The position numbers and the translations under genes are program-made. The notes below the pieces were generated by a model. The model was not told where the DNA came from, ran no database searches, and saw only the letters and a list, made by a program, of their open reading frames with translations. A stretch of DNA of 64,000 nucleotides from Dryocola clanedunensis (GTDB lineage: Bacteria > Pseudomonadota > Gammaproteobacteria > Enterobacterales > Enterobacteriaceae). Shown here in pieces: positions 48,867-57,424 of this stretch (the stretch's first letter is position 1; the number at the start of each line of letters is the position of its first letter). The stretch lies in the NCBI RefSeq assembly GCF_025215155.1, contig NZ_JALHAM010000122.1, one strand, 5' to 3'.

Positions 48867-49739
48867 ATGACTAAGCCTTACGATGCTTTTGAAAATCTGC
48901 GTAAGCACAACGCTCATCTTGACGATAGCGTGCAGCTTGGCTCGGGTATTCAGCTGGCGGCCTGGTCAAATCATTTCGACAGAGTCACCCAGTGCAGCGA
49001 CCACCACACGCTCAGCCTGTACATCAACAACGGCTACGAAACCTACCAGAAAACGACCAGCGGCTGGAAAAGCGGCGGCGGGCCCGATCGCTTTTGCCTG
49101 ATGCCGGAAAACAGTGAGACGACGTGGGACATTCGCAATGCGTTTTCCTTTGTCCATCTGTACTGCACGGATGAACACCTGCGGCACATTGCCATGCAAA
49201 TCTGGGATCGCAGCCCGATAAATTTACAGCTGGATGAAAAAATCTTTGCGGACGATCCGCGTATCACGCAGCTGTACCGCCATTTTCTGTTGAGCAGCGA
49301 CTGGCAGCAAAGTGCCAATCATATGACGTTAAGTACCGCATCAACGCTGCTGCTGACGCATCTGGTGCAGCATTACAGCAGCGTACAGTGGAAGCTGCCC
49401 GCCGTTCGCGGCGGGCTTGCGCCGGTGGTGTTGCGCAATATACAGGCCTACATAGAGCAGCATCTCAGTGAGCCGCTAACGCTCGCCGAGCTGGCGCTTG
49501 AGGCAGGCCTCAGCGAATTTCATTTTGCCAGAATGTTTAAGCAGTCAACGCAGCTGGCGCCGCACCAGTACGTCATGCAGCGGCGTATGGTGCGTGCAGA
49601 AGCGCTGGTTCGCCACAGCCTGCTGTCGCTGACGGACATAGCTATGTCCTGCGGGTTCAGCTCGGCCAGCCATTTCAGCAACCGCTTCAAGTCTATGATG
49701 GGCGTTACGCCGTCGCAGCTACGCTCTGCGGCGCAGTGA
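48867..49739 (+). CDS. AraC-family regulator
   Basis: A 290-residue regulator: N-terminal sensing part (SLYINNGYETYQKTTSGW) and C-terminal double HTH, LTLAELALEAGLSEFHFARM and LTDIAMSCGFSSASHFSNRF, near residues 215-275. Start at the ATG 48867, since the earlier in-frame codon is TTG and neither has a strong ribosome site. Divergent from the EamA gene; its last 21 bases overlap the end of ydcO. Confidence 0.87.
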   Translation: MTKPYDAFENLRKHNAHLDDSVQLGSGIQLAAWSNHFDRVTQCSDHHTLSLYINNGYETYQKTTSGWKSGGGPDRFCLMPENSETTWDIRNAFSFVHLYCTDEHLRHIAMQIWDRSPINLQLDEKIFADDPRITQLYRHFLLSSDWQQSANHMTLSTASTLLLTHLVQHYSSVQWKLPAVRGGLAPVVLRNIQAYIEQHLSEPLTLAELALEAGLSEFHFARMFKQSTQLAPHQYVMQRRMVRAEALVRHSLLSLTDIAMSCGFSSASHFSNRFKSMMGVTPSQLRSAAQ

Positions 49740-50885
49740 AAACACTCCGTAGCATAACCCTCCGGCAAGCAATCCCCAGAACGCTGAACCAACCCCCGCC
49801 AGCGTCAGTCCTGAGGCGGTGACCAGGAAGGTGACGACGGCGGCATCGCGCTCCTTTTCATTGGCCAGCGCCTGATGCAGGCTTCCGGCAATGGTGCTCA
49901 GTAGCGCAAGCCCGGCCAGGGTATGGATATAGGCCAGCGGCAGGGCGGTCAGCAGCGTGGATATCGAGCCACCAAAAATTCCCGCCAGTAAATAAAATGC
50001 GCCGGCAGCAGCAGCGGCCAGCCATCTTCTGGCAGGATCCGGATGCGCTTCGGGGCTCTGGCAAATGGCGGCGGTGATCGCAGCGATACAAATGGAAAAA
50101 ACGCCAAAAGGCGCCAGCAGCAGGGCAATGATGGCCGTCACGACAATCAGCGGCGAAACGGGAACGTCATAGCCTGACGCTTTAAGCGTTGCTACGCCGG
50201 GGGCATTTTGGGAGGCCATAGTGACCAGGAAGAAGGGCACGCCAATACCCAGCAGGCTGGAAAGCGAGAAGTGGGGCGCGGTGAACTCGGGTAACACGAC
50301 GGCCGTCGACACGCTTTGCGCCTGAAACCCGCCGGTAACCAGAGAAATCACTAATCCCGTGAGCATCGCTACCACAACGGCATAGCGAGGGGCCAGCACT
50401 TTAGCCACAAGCCAGCCGATCAACATACCCGCGCTTAATAAAAAGTGACCCTGTAACGATGTGAAGGCATCCAGCCCAAACCGCAGCAGTATTCCCGCCA
50501 GCATGGCAGCGGAAAGCGTAGGGGGAATGAGGCGCATCAGGCGCGCAAACAGCCCTGTTGCACCGCAAATCAGAATCAGAAAAGAGGCAAAGATAAACAC
50601 GCCCACGGCTTCGTTTAGCGTGCTGCCATGCAGGCTGGTTGCCAGAAGTGCCGCACCCGGCGTGGACCAGGCCGTCAGAACAGGAGCGCGGTACCAGAGC
50701 GTCAGAACCAGCGTGCTGATCCCCATGCCGATACCCAGCATCGTCAGCCAGCCCGCTATCTGCGCGCTGTTTGCGCCTGCGGCATCTGCCGCCTGCCAGA
50801 TAATGGCGGCCGAGCTGGCATAGCCTACCAGCACGGCAACAAAACCGGCCAGCAGGGTTGGCAGTGGAATAAATGGCATCTTCAT
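49719..50885 (-). CDS. ydcO: BenE-family transporter YdcO
   Basis: A 388-residue membrane protein of the benzoate:proton symporter family, like E. coli YdcO. Family segments LVGYASSAAIIWQAADAAGA and GVPFFLVTMASQNAPGVATLKASGY are intact. About eleven hydrophobic segments. Start at 50885 behind GAGGGAAAGTG. Divergent from sutR with repeated operator-like elements between, as E. coli ydcO/ydcN. Real substrate uncertain. Confidence 0.9.
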   Translation of the reverse strand: MKMPFIPLPTLLAGFVAVLVGYASSAAIIWQAADAAGANSAQIAGWLTMLGIGMGISTLVLTLWYRAPVLTAWSTPGAALLATSLHGSTLNEAVGVFIFASFLILICGATGLFARLMRLIPPTLSAAMLAGILLRFGLDAFTSLQGHFLLSAGMLIGWLVAKVLAPRYAVVVAMLTGLVISLVTGGFQAQSVSTAVVLPEFTAPHFSLSSLLGIGVPFFLVTMASQNAPGVATLKASGYDVPVSPLIVVTAIIALLLAPFGVFSICIAAITAAICQSPEAHPDPARRWLAAAAAGAFYLLAGIFGGSISTLLTALPLAYIHTLAGLALLSTIAGSLHQALANEKERDAAVVTFLVTASGLTLAGVGSAFWGLLAGGLCYGVFSLRRRA

Positions 50886-50896
50886 CACTTTCCCTC

Positions 50897-50958
50897 GTGC
50901 GTTATAACGTCCGCCGGAGTATAGCGCCGTGCGTTATAGCGCACAAGGCGTTATACTG
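50897..50958. promoter_or_regulatory. Repeated GCGTTATA operator elements, ydcO/sutR gap
   Basis: GTGCGTTATAACG (50897-50909), GTGCGTTATAGCGCAC (50929-50944, near palindrome) and AGGCGTTATACTG (50946-50958). Three copies in the 95-base divergent promoter imply SutR binding and joint control of both genes. Confidence 0.6.
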
Positions 50959-50980
50959 TGCCGTTGACCAGGAGAAAATA

Positions 50981-51526
50981 ATGGATATTGCCACCCACCT
51001 GAGCGCTATGCTCAAGGCGCTTCGCCAGTCCCGCGGCTGGAGCCTGACGCAGGCCGCTGAAAAAACCGGCGTTTCAAAAGCGATGCTGGGCCAGATTGAA
51101 CGTACGGAGTCCAGCCCGACGGTGGCCACGCTGTGGAAAATTGCCACGGGGTTCAACGTGCCGTTTTCAGTGTTTTTGCAGGACCGCGAACAGCCTGAAC
51201 GTCCGGTATACGATCCGCAAAACAGCGACATGGTTGTGGTACCGCTCTTTCCATTTGATGAGCAGCTCCGCTTCGATCTGTTCGCTATCTCTCTTGCCCC
51301 CGGCGCGCTGAGCGAATCATCGCCCCATGATGTTGGCGTGGTGGAGCACGTGACGGTTATCAGCGGCGCGCTGGATATGCAGATTGAGGGGGAGTGGCAG
51401 ACGCTGTATGCGGGCGAGGGCGTGCGTTTTGCGGGGGATATTGCGCACAGCTACCGCAACAGCCGTGCAGAGCACGTGCAATTTCATTCGCTGATTCATT
51501 ACCCGGCCCCCTCTGCCGACCAGTAA
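50981..51526 (+). CDS. sutR: SutR (YdcN), HTH-cupin regulator
   Basis: A 181-residue regulator: N-terminal XRE-type HTH (WSLTQAAEKTGVSKAMLGQI, residues about 20-40) and a C-terminal cupin (EHVTVISGALDMQIEGEWQT, YAGEGVRFAGDIAHSYRN). E. coli SutR controls sulfur-use genes. CAGGAG precedes the ATG at 50981, which aligns with E. coli (178). Confidence 0.88.
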   Translation: MDIATHLSAMLKALRQSRGWSLTQAAEKTGVSKAMLGQIERTESSPTVATLWKIATGFNVPFSVFLQDREQPERPVYDPQNSDMVVVPLFPFDEQLRFDLFAISLAPGALSESSPHDVGVVEHVTVISGALDMQIEGEWQTLYAGEGVRFAGDIAHSYRNSRAEHVQFHSLIHYPAPSADQ

Positions 51527-51605
51527 GGGCGCATGGGCCAAACATCCCCTGTTTTTAAGGCGTCTTTCTGACTACAATAGCCGCCTTTCGCCCATCAGAC
51601 AGATA

Positions 51606-53579
51606 ATGACAACTATGCGCCTGCACGCTAATCATCTTGAGTTACTCAGCCCCGCCCGCGATACCAACATTGCCCGTGAAGCTATTCTGCACGGCGCAGA
51701 TGCTGTTTATATCGGCGGTCCGGGGTTTGGCGCTCGTCACAATGCGGGGAACAGCCTGCGCGACCTGGCCGAACTGGTGCCTTTTGCCCACCGTTACGGT
51801 GCTAAAATTTTTGTCACGCTGAACACCATTCTTCATGACAACGAACTGGAGCCGGCGCGCCTGATGATTCACGATCTCTATCAGGCAGGTGTGGACGCGC
51901 TAATCGTGCAGGACATGGGCGTAATGGAGATGGATCTGCCGCCCATTGAGATCCACGCCAGCACGCAGTGTGATATCCGCAGCGTAGATAAAGCGAAGTT
52001 TCTGTCTGACGTTGGCTTCTCACAAATTGTTCTGGCCCGCGAGCTGAATCTCGACCAGATCCGCGCGATTCATCAAAACGTAGATGCCACCATTGAATTC
52101 TTTATACACGGCGCGCTCTGCGTCGCGTACTCCGGGCAGTGCAATATCTCTCACGCGCAGACGGGCCGCAGCGCCAACCGTGGAGATTGCTCCCAGGCGT
52201 GTCGTTTGCCGTACACGCTGAAAGACGATCAGGGCCGCGTCGTGGCCTTTGAAAAACATCTGCTGTCGATGAAAGATAATGACCAGAGCGCTAACCTTGC
52301 GGCGCTGGTCGATGCGGGCGTACGGTCCTTCAAGATTGAAGGGCGCTACAAAGATATGAGCTATGTGAAAAACATCACTTCTTACTATCGTCAGCTGCTC
52401 GATGAGCTGATGGAGCAGCGCACTGACCTGGTCCGAGCCTCTGCGGGAAGAACCTCTCACTTCTTTATCCCGTCACCGGACAAAACGTTCCATCGCGGCA
52501 GCACCGACTACTTCGTTAACGAGCGTAAAATCGATATTGGCGCCTTCGACTCCCCGAAGTTCATCGGCCTGCAAATTGGCGAAGTCCTGAAAGTCGGCAA
52601 AGACCACCTTGATGTTTCCGTGAAGGACGAGCTGACCAACGGCGACGGGCTAAACGTCTTAATCAAGCGAGAAATCGTTGGCTTCCGCGCTAACACCGTG
52701 GAAAAAACCGCTAAGAACCAGTACCGGGTCTGGCCGAACGAGATGCCGGAGACGCTGAAAAACGTCCGTCCGCATCATCCGCTGAACCGTAACCTGGACC
52801 ATAACTGGCAGCAGGCATTGCTAAAAACGTCCAGTGAGCGCCGTGTGGCGGTGGATATGGAACTGAGCGGCTGGGCAGAGCAGCTGGTGCTGACGCTGAC
52901 CAGCGAAGAGGGCGTGAGGGTGACGAAAACCCTCGAAGGGCAGTTCGAGGCGGCGAACAATCCACAGAAGGCTTACGACAACCTGCGCGATGGCCTGACC
53001 AAGCTCGGACAGACCATGTACGCCTCGCGCCAGGTCAATATCACTCTACCAGAGCCGTACTTTGTTCCAAACAGCCTGCTAAACCAGCTTCGTCGTGATG
53101 CCATTGATGAGCTGACCGAAGCTCGCCTGCAACAGTATCAACGTGGTATCCGTAAAGCGGTCTCTGTGCCGGCCCCGGTTTACCCGGAAGAACATCTCAC
53201 TTTCCTTGCTAACGTCTACAACCACAAAGCGCGCGAGTTTTACCAGCGTTACGGCGTTAAACTTATTGACGCAGCCTATGAAGCGCATGAGGAAAAAGGT
53301 GAAGTGCCGGTCATGATCACTAAACACTGCCTGCGCTTTGCGTTTAACCTCTGCCCTAAACAGGCGAAAGGGAATATCAAGAGCTGGCGAGCTACGCCAA
53401 TGCAGCTGGTGCATGGGGATGAGATACTGACGCTGAAATTTGATTGCCGCCCTTGTGAAATGCACGTTATCGGAAAAATGAAAAATCATATTCTGAAGAT
53501 GCCGCTACCGGGCAGCATTGTGGCCACCATTAGCCCGGATGAGCTGCTTAAAACGCTGCCTAAGAAGGCAAAAGAGTAA
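51606..53579 (+). CDS. rlhA: 23S rRNA 5-hydroxycytidine synthase RlhA
   Basis: A 657-residue U32-family protein like E. coli RlhA (YdcP, 653), which hydroxylates C2501 of 23S rRNA. LELLSPARDTNIAREAILHG at the start; four-Cys iron-sulfur set in GQCNISHAQTGRSANRGDCSQACRLPY plus a later Cys (listed here as parts GQC, GDC, QAC); C-terminal CPKQAKGNIKSW and FDCRPCEMHVIG. The ATG at 51606 lacks a strong ribosome site. A terminator follows. Confidence 0.93.
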   Translation: MTTMRLHANHLELLSPARDTNIAREAILHGADAVYIGGPGFGARHNAGNSLRDLAELVPFAHRYGAKIFVTLNTILHDNELEPARLMIHDLYQAGVDALIVQDMGVMEMDLPPIEIHASTQCDIRSVDKAKFLSDVGFSQIVLARELNLDQIRAIHQNVDATIEFFIHGALCVAYSGQCNISHAQTGRSANRGDCSQACRLPYTLKDDQGRVVAFEKHLLSMKDNDQSANLAALVDAGVRSFKIEGRYKDMSYVKNITSYYRQLLDELMEQRTDLVRASAGRTSHFFIPSPDKTFHRGSTDYFVNERKIDIGAFDSPKFIGLQIGEVLKVGKDHLDVSVKDELTNGDGLNVLIKREIVGFRANTVEKTAKNQYRVWPNEMPETLKNVRPHHPLNRNLDHNWQQALLKTSSERRVAVDMELSGWAEQLVLTLTSEEGVRVTKTLEGQFEAANNPQKAYDNLRDGLTKLGQTMYASRQVNITLPEPYFVPNSLLNQLRRDAIDELTEARLQQYQRGIRKAVSVPAPVYPEEHLTFLANVYNHKAREFYQRYGVKLIDAAYEAHEEKGEVPVMITKHCLRFAFNLCPKQAKGNIKSWRATPMQLVHGDEILTLKFDCRPCEMHVIGKMKNHILKMPLPGSIVATISPDELLKTLPKKAKE

Positions 53580-53610
53580 TACAAGTTAATTTATTAAAAT
53601 GTCATTTCTA

Positions 53611-53637
53611 AACGCCCATTTCGATGGGCGTTTTTTT
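53611..53637 (+). terminator. Terminator of rlhA
   Basis: AACGCCCA/TGGGCGTT stem, six-base loop and seven T. Confidence 0.9.
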
Positions 53638-53791
53638 AGGCTAATCGCCAGAAAAACATAATTAATATCAATGAATGGTCATCTGGATTAACAAGCTGTG
53701 GGAAATTAGTAGGGCAGAAAATAACCGCTGAATTGCGACGGCACAAGCTAGTGTTTGCCGGAACAGCGCGGTAACGGACTGCTTTGCTATG

Positions 53792-53813
53792 CGATCTGAA
53801 GTTTCTTAGATCG
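53792..53813 (+). promoter_or_regulatory. Stem-loop in the rpfF leader
   Basis: CGATCT-g-AAG pairs with CTT-AGATCG around TTT, a nine-pair stem with one bulged base, ending 30 bases ahead of the rpfF ATG. No T run, so it is more likely a leader structure than a terminator. Confidence 0.45.
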
Positions 53814-53843
53814 TTCTTTCACCCTGAAACCCAGGATTAAAAG

Positions 53844-54713
53844 ATGACAGTATTAAATCAACCAACCTGCAAACTGTTTACCGATACTGCACGTTTTACT
53901 CAGCTGTCGGGCTATTACGAAGAGGAACGTCGTACGGTGTGGATGCTGCTGAGGGCGCAGCCGCGTCCATGCTTTAACCATGCGCTCATCGAAGAGATCA
54001 TGAACCTGAGTTACCTGGTCCAGAAGTCGGGATTTGAGGTGGATTTCTGGGTGACCGGTTCGCTGGTCCCGGGAATGTACAACACCGGTGGCGATCTCGG
54101 CTTTTTCGTTGAAACCATACAGCAGGGGCGGCGTGAAGCACTAAGGGCTTATGCTCGCGCCTGTGTCGACTGTGTTCATGCTGCATCCCGCGGTTTCGAT
54201 ACCGGTGCGATTAGCCTCGCAATGGTGGAAGGCAGCGCTTTGGGTGGCGGTTTTGAAGCCGCTCTGGCGCATCACTTCGTTCTTGCTCAGCGAGATGCGC
54301 GGCTTGGCTTCCCGGAAATCGCCTTTAATCTCTTTCCGGGCATGGGCGGATATTCGCTGGTGGCAAGACGCTCGGGTATGAAGCTGGCGGAGGATCTTAT
54401 CTACAAAGGCGAATCGCATACCGCGGAATGGCACGCGCAGCAGGGTCTGGTCGATGTGTTGTTTGAGCCAGAGCAGGGCTATATGGCTACCCGCACCTTT
54501 ATTGATACTCTGCAACCAAAGCTAAACGGCGTTCGCGCCATGTTACGGGCGCGCCAGCGTGTCCTGCAGCTGCCAAGGGCAGAACTGATGGATATCACGG
54601 AAGATTGGGTCGACGCGGCTTTCTGCCTGCAGGAGAAAGACATCGCTTATATGGAAAGGCTGGTGCAGTTGCAAAATCGTCATACTGCGACCGCCTTACG
54701 TAAAGCGAGCTAG
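53844..54713 (+). CDS. rpfF: DSF synthase RpfF
   Basis: A 289-residue crotonase-fold enzyme of the RpfF group, which makes cis-2-unsaturated fatty-acid signals from acyl-ACP by dehydration and thioester hydrolysis. The two catalytic Glu lie in LGGGFEAALAHH and LGFPEIAFNLFPGMGGYSLV; GSLVPGMYNTGGDLGFF is typical. AGGA seven bases before ATG. It faces pdeR/rpfR, the receptor, across 380 bases: this is the RpfF/RpfR arrangement known from Cronobacter and Burkholderia. Confidence 0.93.
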   Translation: MTVLNQPTCKLFTDTARFTQLSGYYEEERRTVWMLLRAQPRPCFNHALIEEIMNLSYLVQKSGFEVDFWVTGSLVPGMYNTGGDLGFFVETIQQGRREALRAYARACVDCVHAASRGFDTGAISLAMVEGSALGGGFEAALAHHFVLAQRDARLGFPEIAFNLFPGMGGYSLVARRSGMKLAEDLIYKGESHTAEWHAQQGLVDVLFEPEQGYMATRTFIDTLQPKLNGVRAMLRARQRVLQLPRAELMDITEDWVDAAFCLQEKDIAYMERLVQLQNRHTATALRKAS

Positions 54714-54775
54714 CGTTAAATATAAATAGTTATAAATGTGATGGGATAAATATGTAGAATAAATCCTGCCACTTA

Positions 54776-54806
54776 AAGGCGCCGTGATTTAATTGCGGCG
54801 TCTTTT
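54776..54806 (+). terminator. Terminator of rpfF
   Basis: AAGGCGCCG / CGGCGTCTT stem (one G-T pair), 11-base loop, then TTTAT. Confidence 0.7.
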
Positions 54807-54822
54807 ATATGCATTAGTAACG

Positions 54823-55000
54823 ATGACAACCTTGGCGATAATACTTTTAGTTAGCCTTGTTCTGGTTGGCATTTTTTGGAACGTATCTGATTTTTACGCT
54901 GGTCATTTACCTGCTTGTTCCTGAAGGCGCTTTGTTGGATATTGCCATGAAGTATAAAACTGACCTTATCAGTGAGGGTTGGGATAATTTCATGGGATAG
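54823..55000 (+). pseudogene. Frame-broken small membrane protein gene
   Basis: From the ATG at 54823 the frame reads MTTLAIILLVSLVLVGIF, then runs off into a stop at 54924. If one T is dropped from the T6 run (54872-54877), reading continues as GTYLIFTLVIYLLVPEGALL and on to NFMG with a stop at 55000, giving about 58 residues with two hydrophobic stretches. The coherent composition on both sides suggests one gene broken by a slip, a sequencing error, or programmed frameshifting. No clear ribosome site. I do not recognise the product. The rest of 54714-55093 holds the rpfF terminator and AT-rich sequence. Confidence 0.5.
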
Positions 55001-55093
55001 GTGATTTTCATTGGATCCGCACGGCTAAACGTACTCTTTATTTGGCAGGTCGCAGGCGTTTATCAGTACCTTAGGTTAAAAAAACGCCGTGAT

Positions 55094-57085
55094 TCATCGC
55101 GCCGTCCTTGCCTGATAACGCTTCAGCCAGCGCTCGAAAACCGCGGCTGGCATGGGTTTAGCGAACAGGTAGCCCTGGCGCTCGTTAACGCCGTTTTTGG
55201 TCAGGAAGGCGTCTTCTTTCTGGCTCTCAACGCCTTCCGCGATAACCTGCAAATTTAACGCCTGAGCCACGGCAACAATCGCTCTTACCAGCGACTGTGA
55301 GACGGACTGCTTGTGGATATCCCGCACGAAGGCCTGATCGAGTTTAATGGCATCAATGGGGAAGCGGGCGAGCTGTGAGAGGGAGGAATAGCCGGTGCCG
55401 AAGTCGTCCAGGTGAACCTGCGCGCCGAGTTTACTGAACTGCTGAATCACCGACAGCGCCAGATCCTCATTTTCAATCAGGCAACTTTCCGTCAGCTCTA
55501 CGTCAATCGGGCAGTACTCGAAGTTCAAATCCTTCAGCGCCTGTTTCAGATCGCTGAAGATGGTCTGGTCGGCGAGCTGGCGGGCAGAGACGTTAACCGC
55601 AACGCGCAGGTTAATGCCTTTGTCACGCCATTTGGCCACCTGCTGCACAACGCTCAGCATGACCCAACGCCCAAGCGGCACAATCAGCCCGGACTCCTCG
55701 GCGTAGGAGATAAAATCCAGCGGCGGGATCAGCCCGCGTTCCGGGGACTGCCAGCGTACCAGCGCTTCCAGGCTGCGAACCTCGCCACGCCAGGTCATCT
55801 TGGGCTGGTAATGAATGACCAGCTGATCGTTTTCCAGCGCCTTGCGCAGGTTGGTATCCAGCCAGAGGTATTCAAACACCCGCTGGTTCATATCCGGGGA
55901 AAAGACGCAGAATTTACCGCGTCCGCTCTCTTTGGCGGTGTACATCGCCGTATCTGAGTTACGAATAAGGCTCTCACGATCTTCGCCATGCTGCGGAGCG
56001 AGAGAAATCCCCAGCGAACAGCCGGTATAAACCTCAATCAGGCCGATGCGGAAGGGGGTTTTTAAGCGGGTGAGAATACGTGAGGACATGGCCTCAAGCG
56101 CGGCCTGAGACGTGTCGGATGCCAGAACAATAAACTCATCGCCCCCAAGCCTTGCGAGGATCTGCCCCTCTTCAAGACAGCTCAGGATGGCCAGCGACAC
56201 GGCCTGTAAAAGCTGGTCGCCAAACATATGCCCGTAGGCGTCATTCACTTTCTTAAAGTTATCGAGATCGAGATAGACGACGCCCACCTGGCCGGTTCCG
56301 CGGTTTTCTATCGCGGAGCTGATCAAATCGTGGATGGCGTTTCGGTTTGGCAGTCCGGTTATCGTATCGGTATTGGCCAAAACGCGCAGCCGCTCCTGGG
56401 CGCGGCGCTCTTCGGTGATATCCGTCCCGGAGCAGATAAGATAGATTTCGTTTTTGCCGCTGCCGCTGTGAACAAACTTATTGCGGAACAGGAACAGGCG
56501 CTGCCCCTTACGGGTTTTCACCCAGCGTTCCACTTCATAGGAGTTACCGTTGCGGAAAAAACCGCTGATGTTCCTTCTGGAAGCGGCGGCCTCGCTGCGG
56601 CTCATAAAGAGTTTAAAAACGTTCTGCCCGATGACTTCATGCTCTTTCAGGCCCGTGTACTCTTCGCTCAGGCGGTTGAAACGCTGAATATTCCCCTGAC
56701 GGTCGAGGATGACAATCACCGAGTTCGCTTCGGAAACGACCTGCTCGGCAAATGACAGCCCCTGGGCAAGATCACGGGCGACCGAAGGGGTGTCGTGCCA
56801 CGCAGAAGCCGTACCGGCCCATTCACGCTTCGAGACTTTACGTCCGACAAGATGCACCGGCACCTCGCTGCCAAACAGTGAAATCGACATGGTGATACTG
56901 GAGGTAATAACCGTCATGCGGCGAACGTCATCTGCCTGCTCCTGAGTGAGCGCCACCACCTGGGTGGTATCGGCAGTTTCATGTGCGGCAAGTTGCAGAG
57001 CATTGCTGTCCAGAAGCAAACGCCAGTATGGACTGGTTGTCCCTAAGTAACGGTAAAGCAGGTTCTGCTCCAACTCGTCTTTCAT
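55094..57085 (-). CDS. pdeR: RpfR/PdeR: FI-PAS-GGDEF-EAL signal receptor
   Basis: A 663-residue receptor. N-terminal RpfF-interaction region (about 1-100), PAS sensor (about 108-225, SVIVILDRQGNIQRFNRLSE), GGDEF domain with intact LARLGGDEFIV near 310, and EAL domain with SLEALVRW near 430, DDFGTGYSSLSQLARFPIDA and IAEGVESQ. In Cronobacter RpfR binds DSF at the PAS domain and raises phosphodiesterase activity; in E. coli the orthologue PdeR (YciR) also acts as a trigger enzyme for curli. CAGGAGAAAGC precedes the ATG. Upstream is rnb, as in E. coli. Confidence 0.93.
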   Translation of the reverse strand: MKDELEQNLLYRYLGTTSPYWRLLLDSNALQLAAHETADTTQVVALTQEQADDVRRMTVITSSITMSISLFGSEVPVHLVGRKVSKREWAGTASAWHDTPSVARDLAQGLSFAEQVVSEANSVIVILDRQGNIQRFNRLSEEYTGLKEHEVIGQNVFKLFMSRSEAAASRRNISGFFRNGNSYEVERWVKTRKGQRLFLFRNKFVHSGSGKNEIYLICSGTDITEERRAQERLRVLANTDTITGLPNRNAIHDLISSAIENRGTGQVGVVYLDLDNFKKVNDAYGHMFGDQLLQAVSLAILSCLEEGQILARLGGDEFIVLASDTSQAALEAMSSRILTRLKTPFRIGLIEVYTGCSLGISLAPQHGEDRESLIRNSDTAMYTAKESGRGKFCVFSPDMNQRVFEYLWLDTNLRKALENDQLVIHYQPKMTWRGEVRSLEALVRWQSPERGLIPPLDFISYAEESGLIVPLGRWVMLSVVQQVAKWRDKGINLRVAVNVSARQLADQTIFSDLKQALKDLNFEYCPIDVELTESCLIENEDLALSVIQQFSKLGAQVHLDDFGTGYSSLSQLARFPIDAIKLDQAFVRDIHKQSVSQSLVRAIVAVAQALNLQVIAEGVESQKEDAFLTKNGVNERQGYLFAKPMPAAVFERWLKRYQARTAR

Positions 57086-57424
57086 GCTTTCTCCTGAACA
57101 GATACACAGTGCGTCTTTAGTATTTATATTAGCAACATAAAGCCAATATCAGACATGCGGCAACCGTTAATATCTGAGAACTGCGTTAAGCGTCAGAAAA
57201 ATGGCGCAAATGTGCATATTATCTGGAGCCATTAACCCTTAAGTCAGTTAAAAACTCTAAGAATTGCTTATTAATTTACAGAGGAAATTATAATTAAAGC
57301 AATGATATATTCATTTTTAGAGCATTAAAGCAGTATAGATTGTCGGTTAAGGCAGGACGAGGCGGGGTGTCAGAAAAGAAAAAGGCTGAAAAATTATTCA
57401 GCCTTGGTGATTATTTATCAGCAC
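57086..57424. other. pdeR/rnb intergenic region
   Basis: 339 bases with the pdeR promoter region near pdeR (AT-rich, atattagcaacat) and the rnb terminator at 57376-57405. No gene supported. Confidence 0.5.
57376..57405 (-). terminator. Terminator of rnb
   Basis: AAGGCTGAA/TTCAGCCTT stem; on the minus strand followed by TTTTCTTTTC. Confidence 0.8.

Noticed and set aside
55001..55258. Plus-strand 85-codon frame after the small membrane gene
   Set aside because: Its second half is antisense to the EAL domain of pdeR and no ribosome site precedes it.
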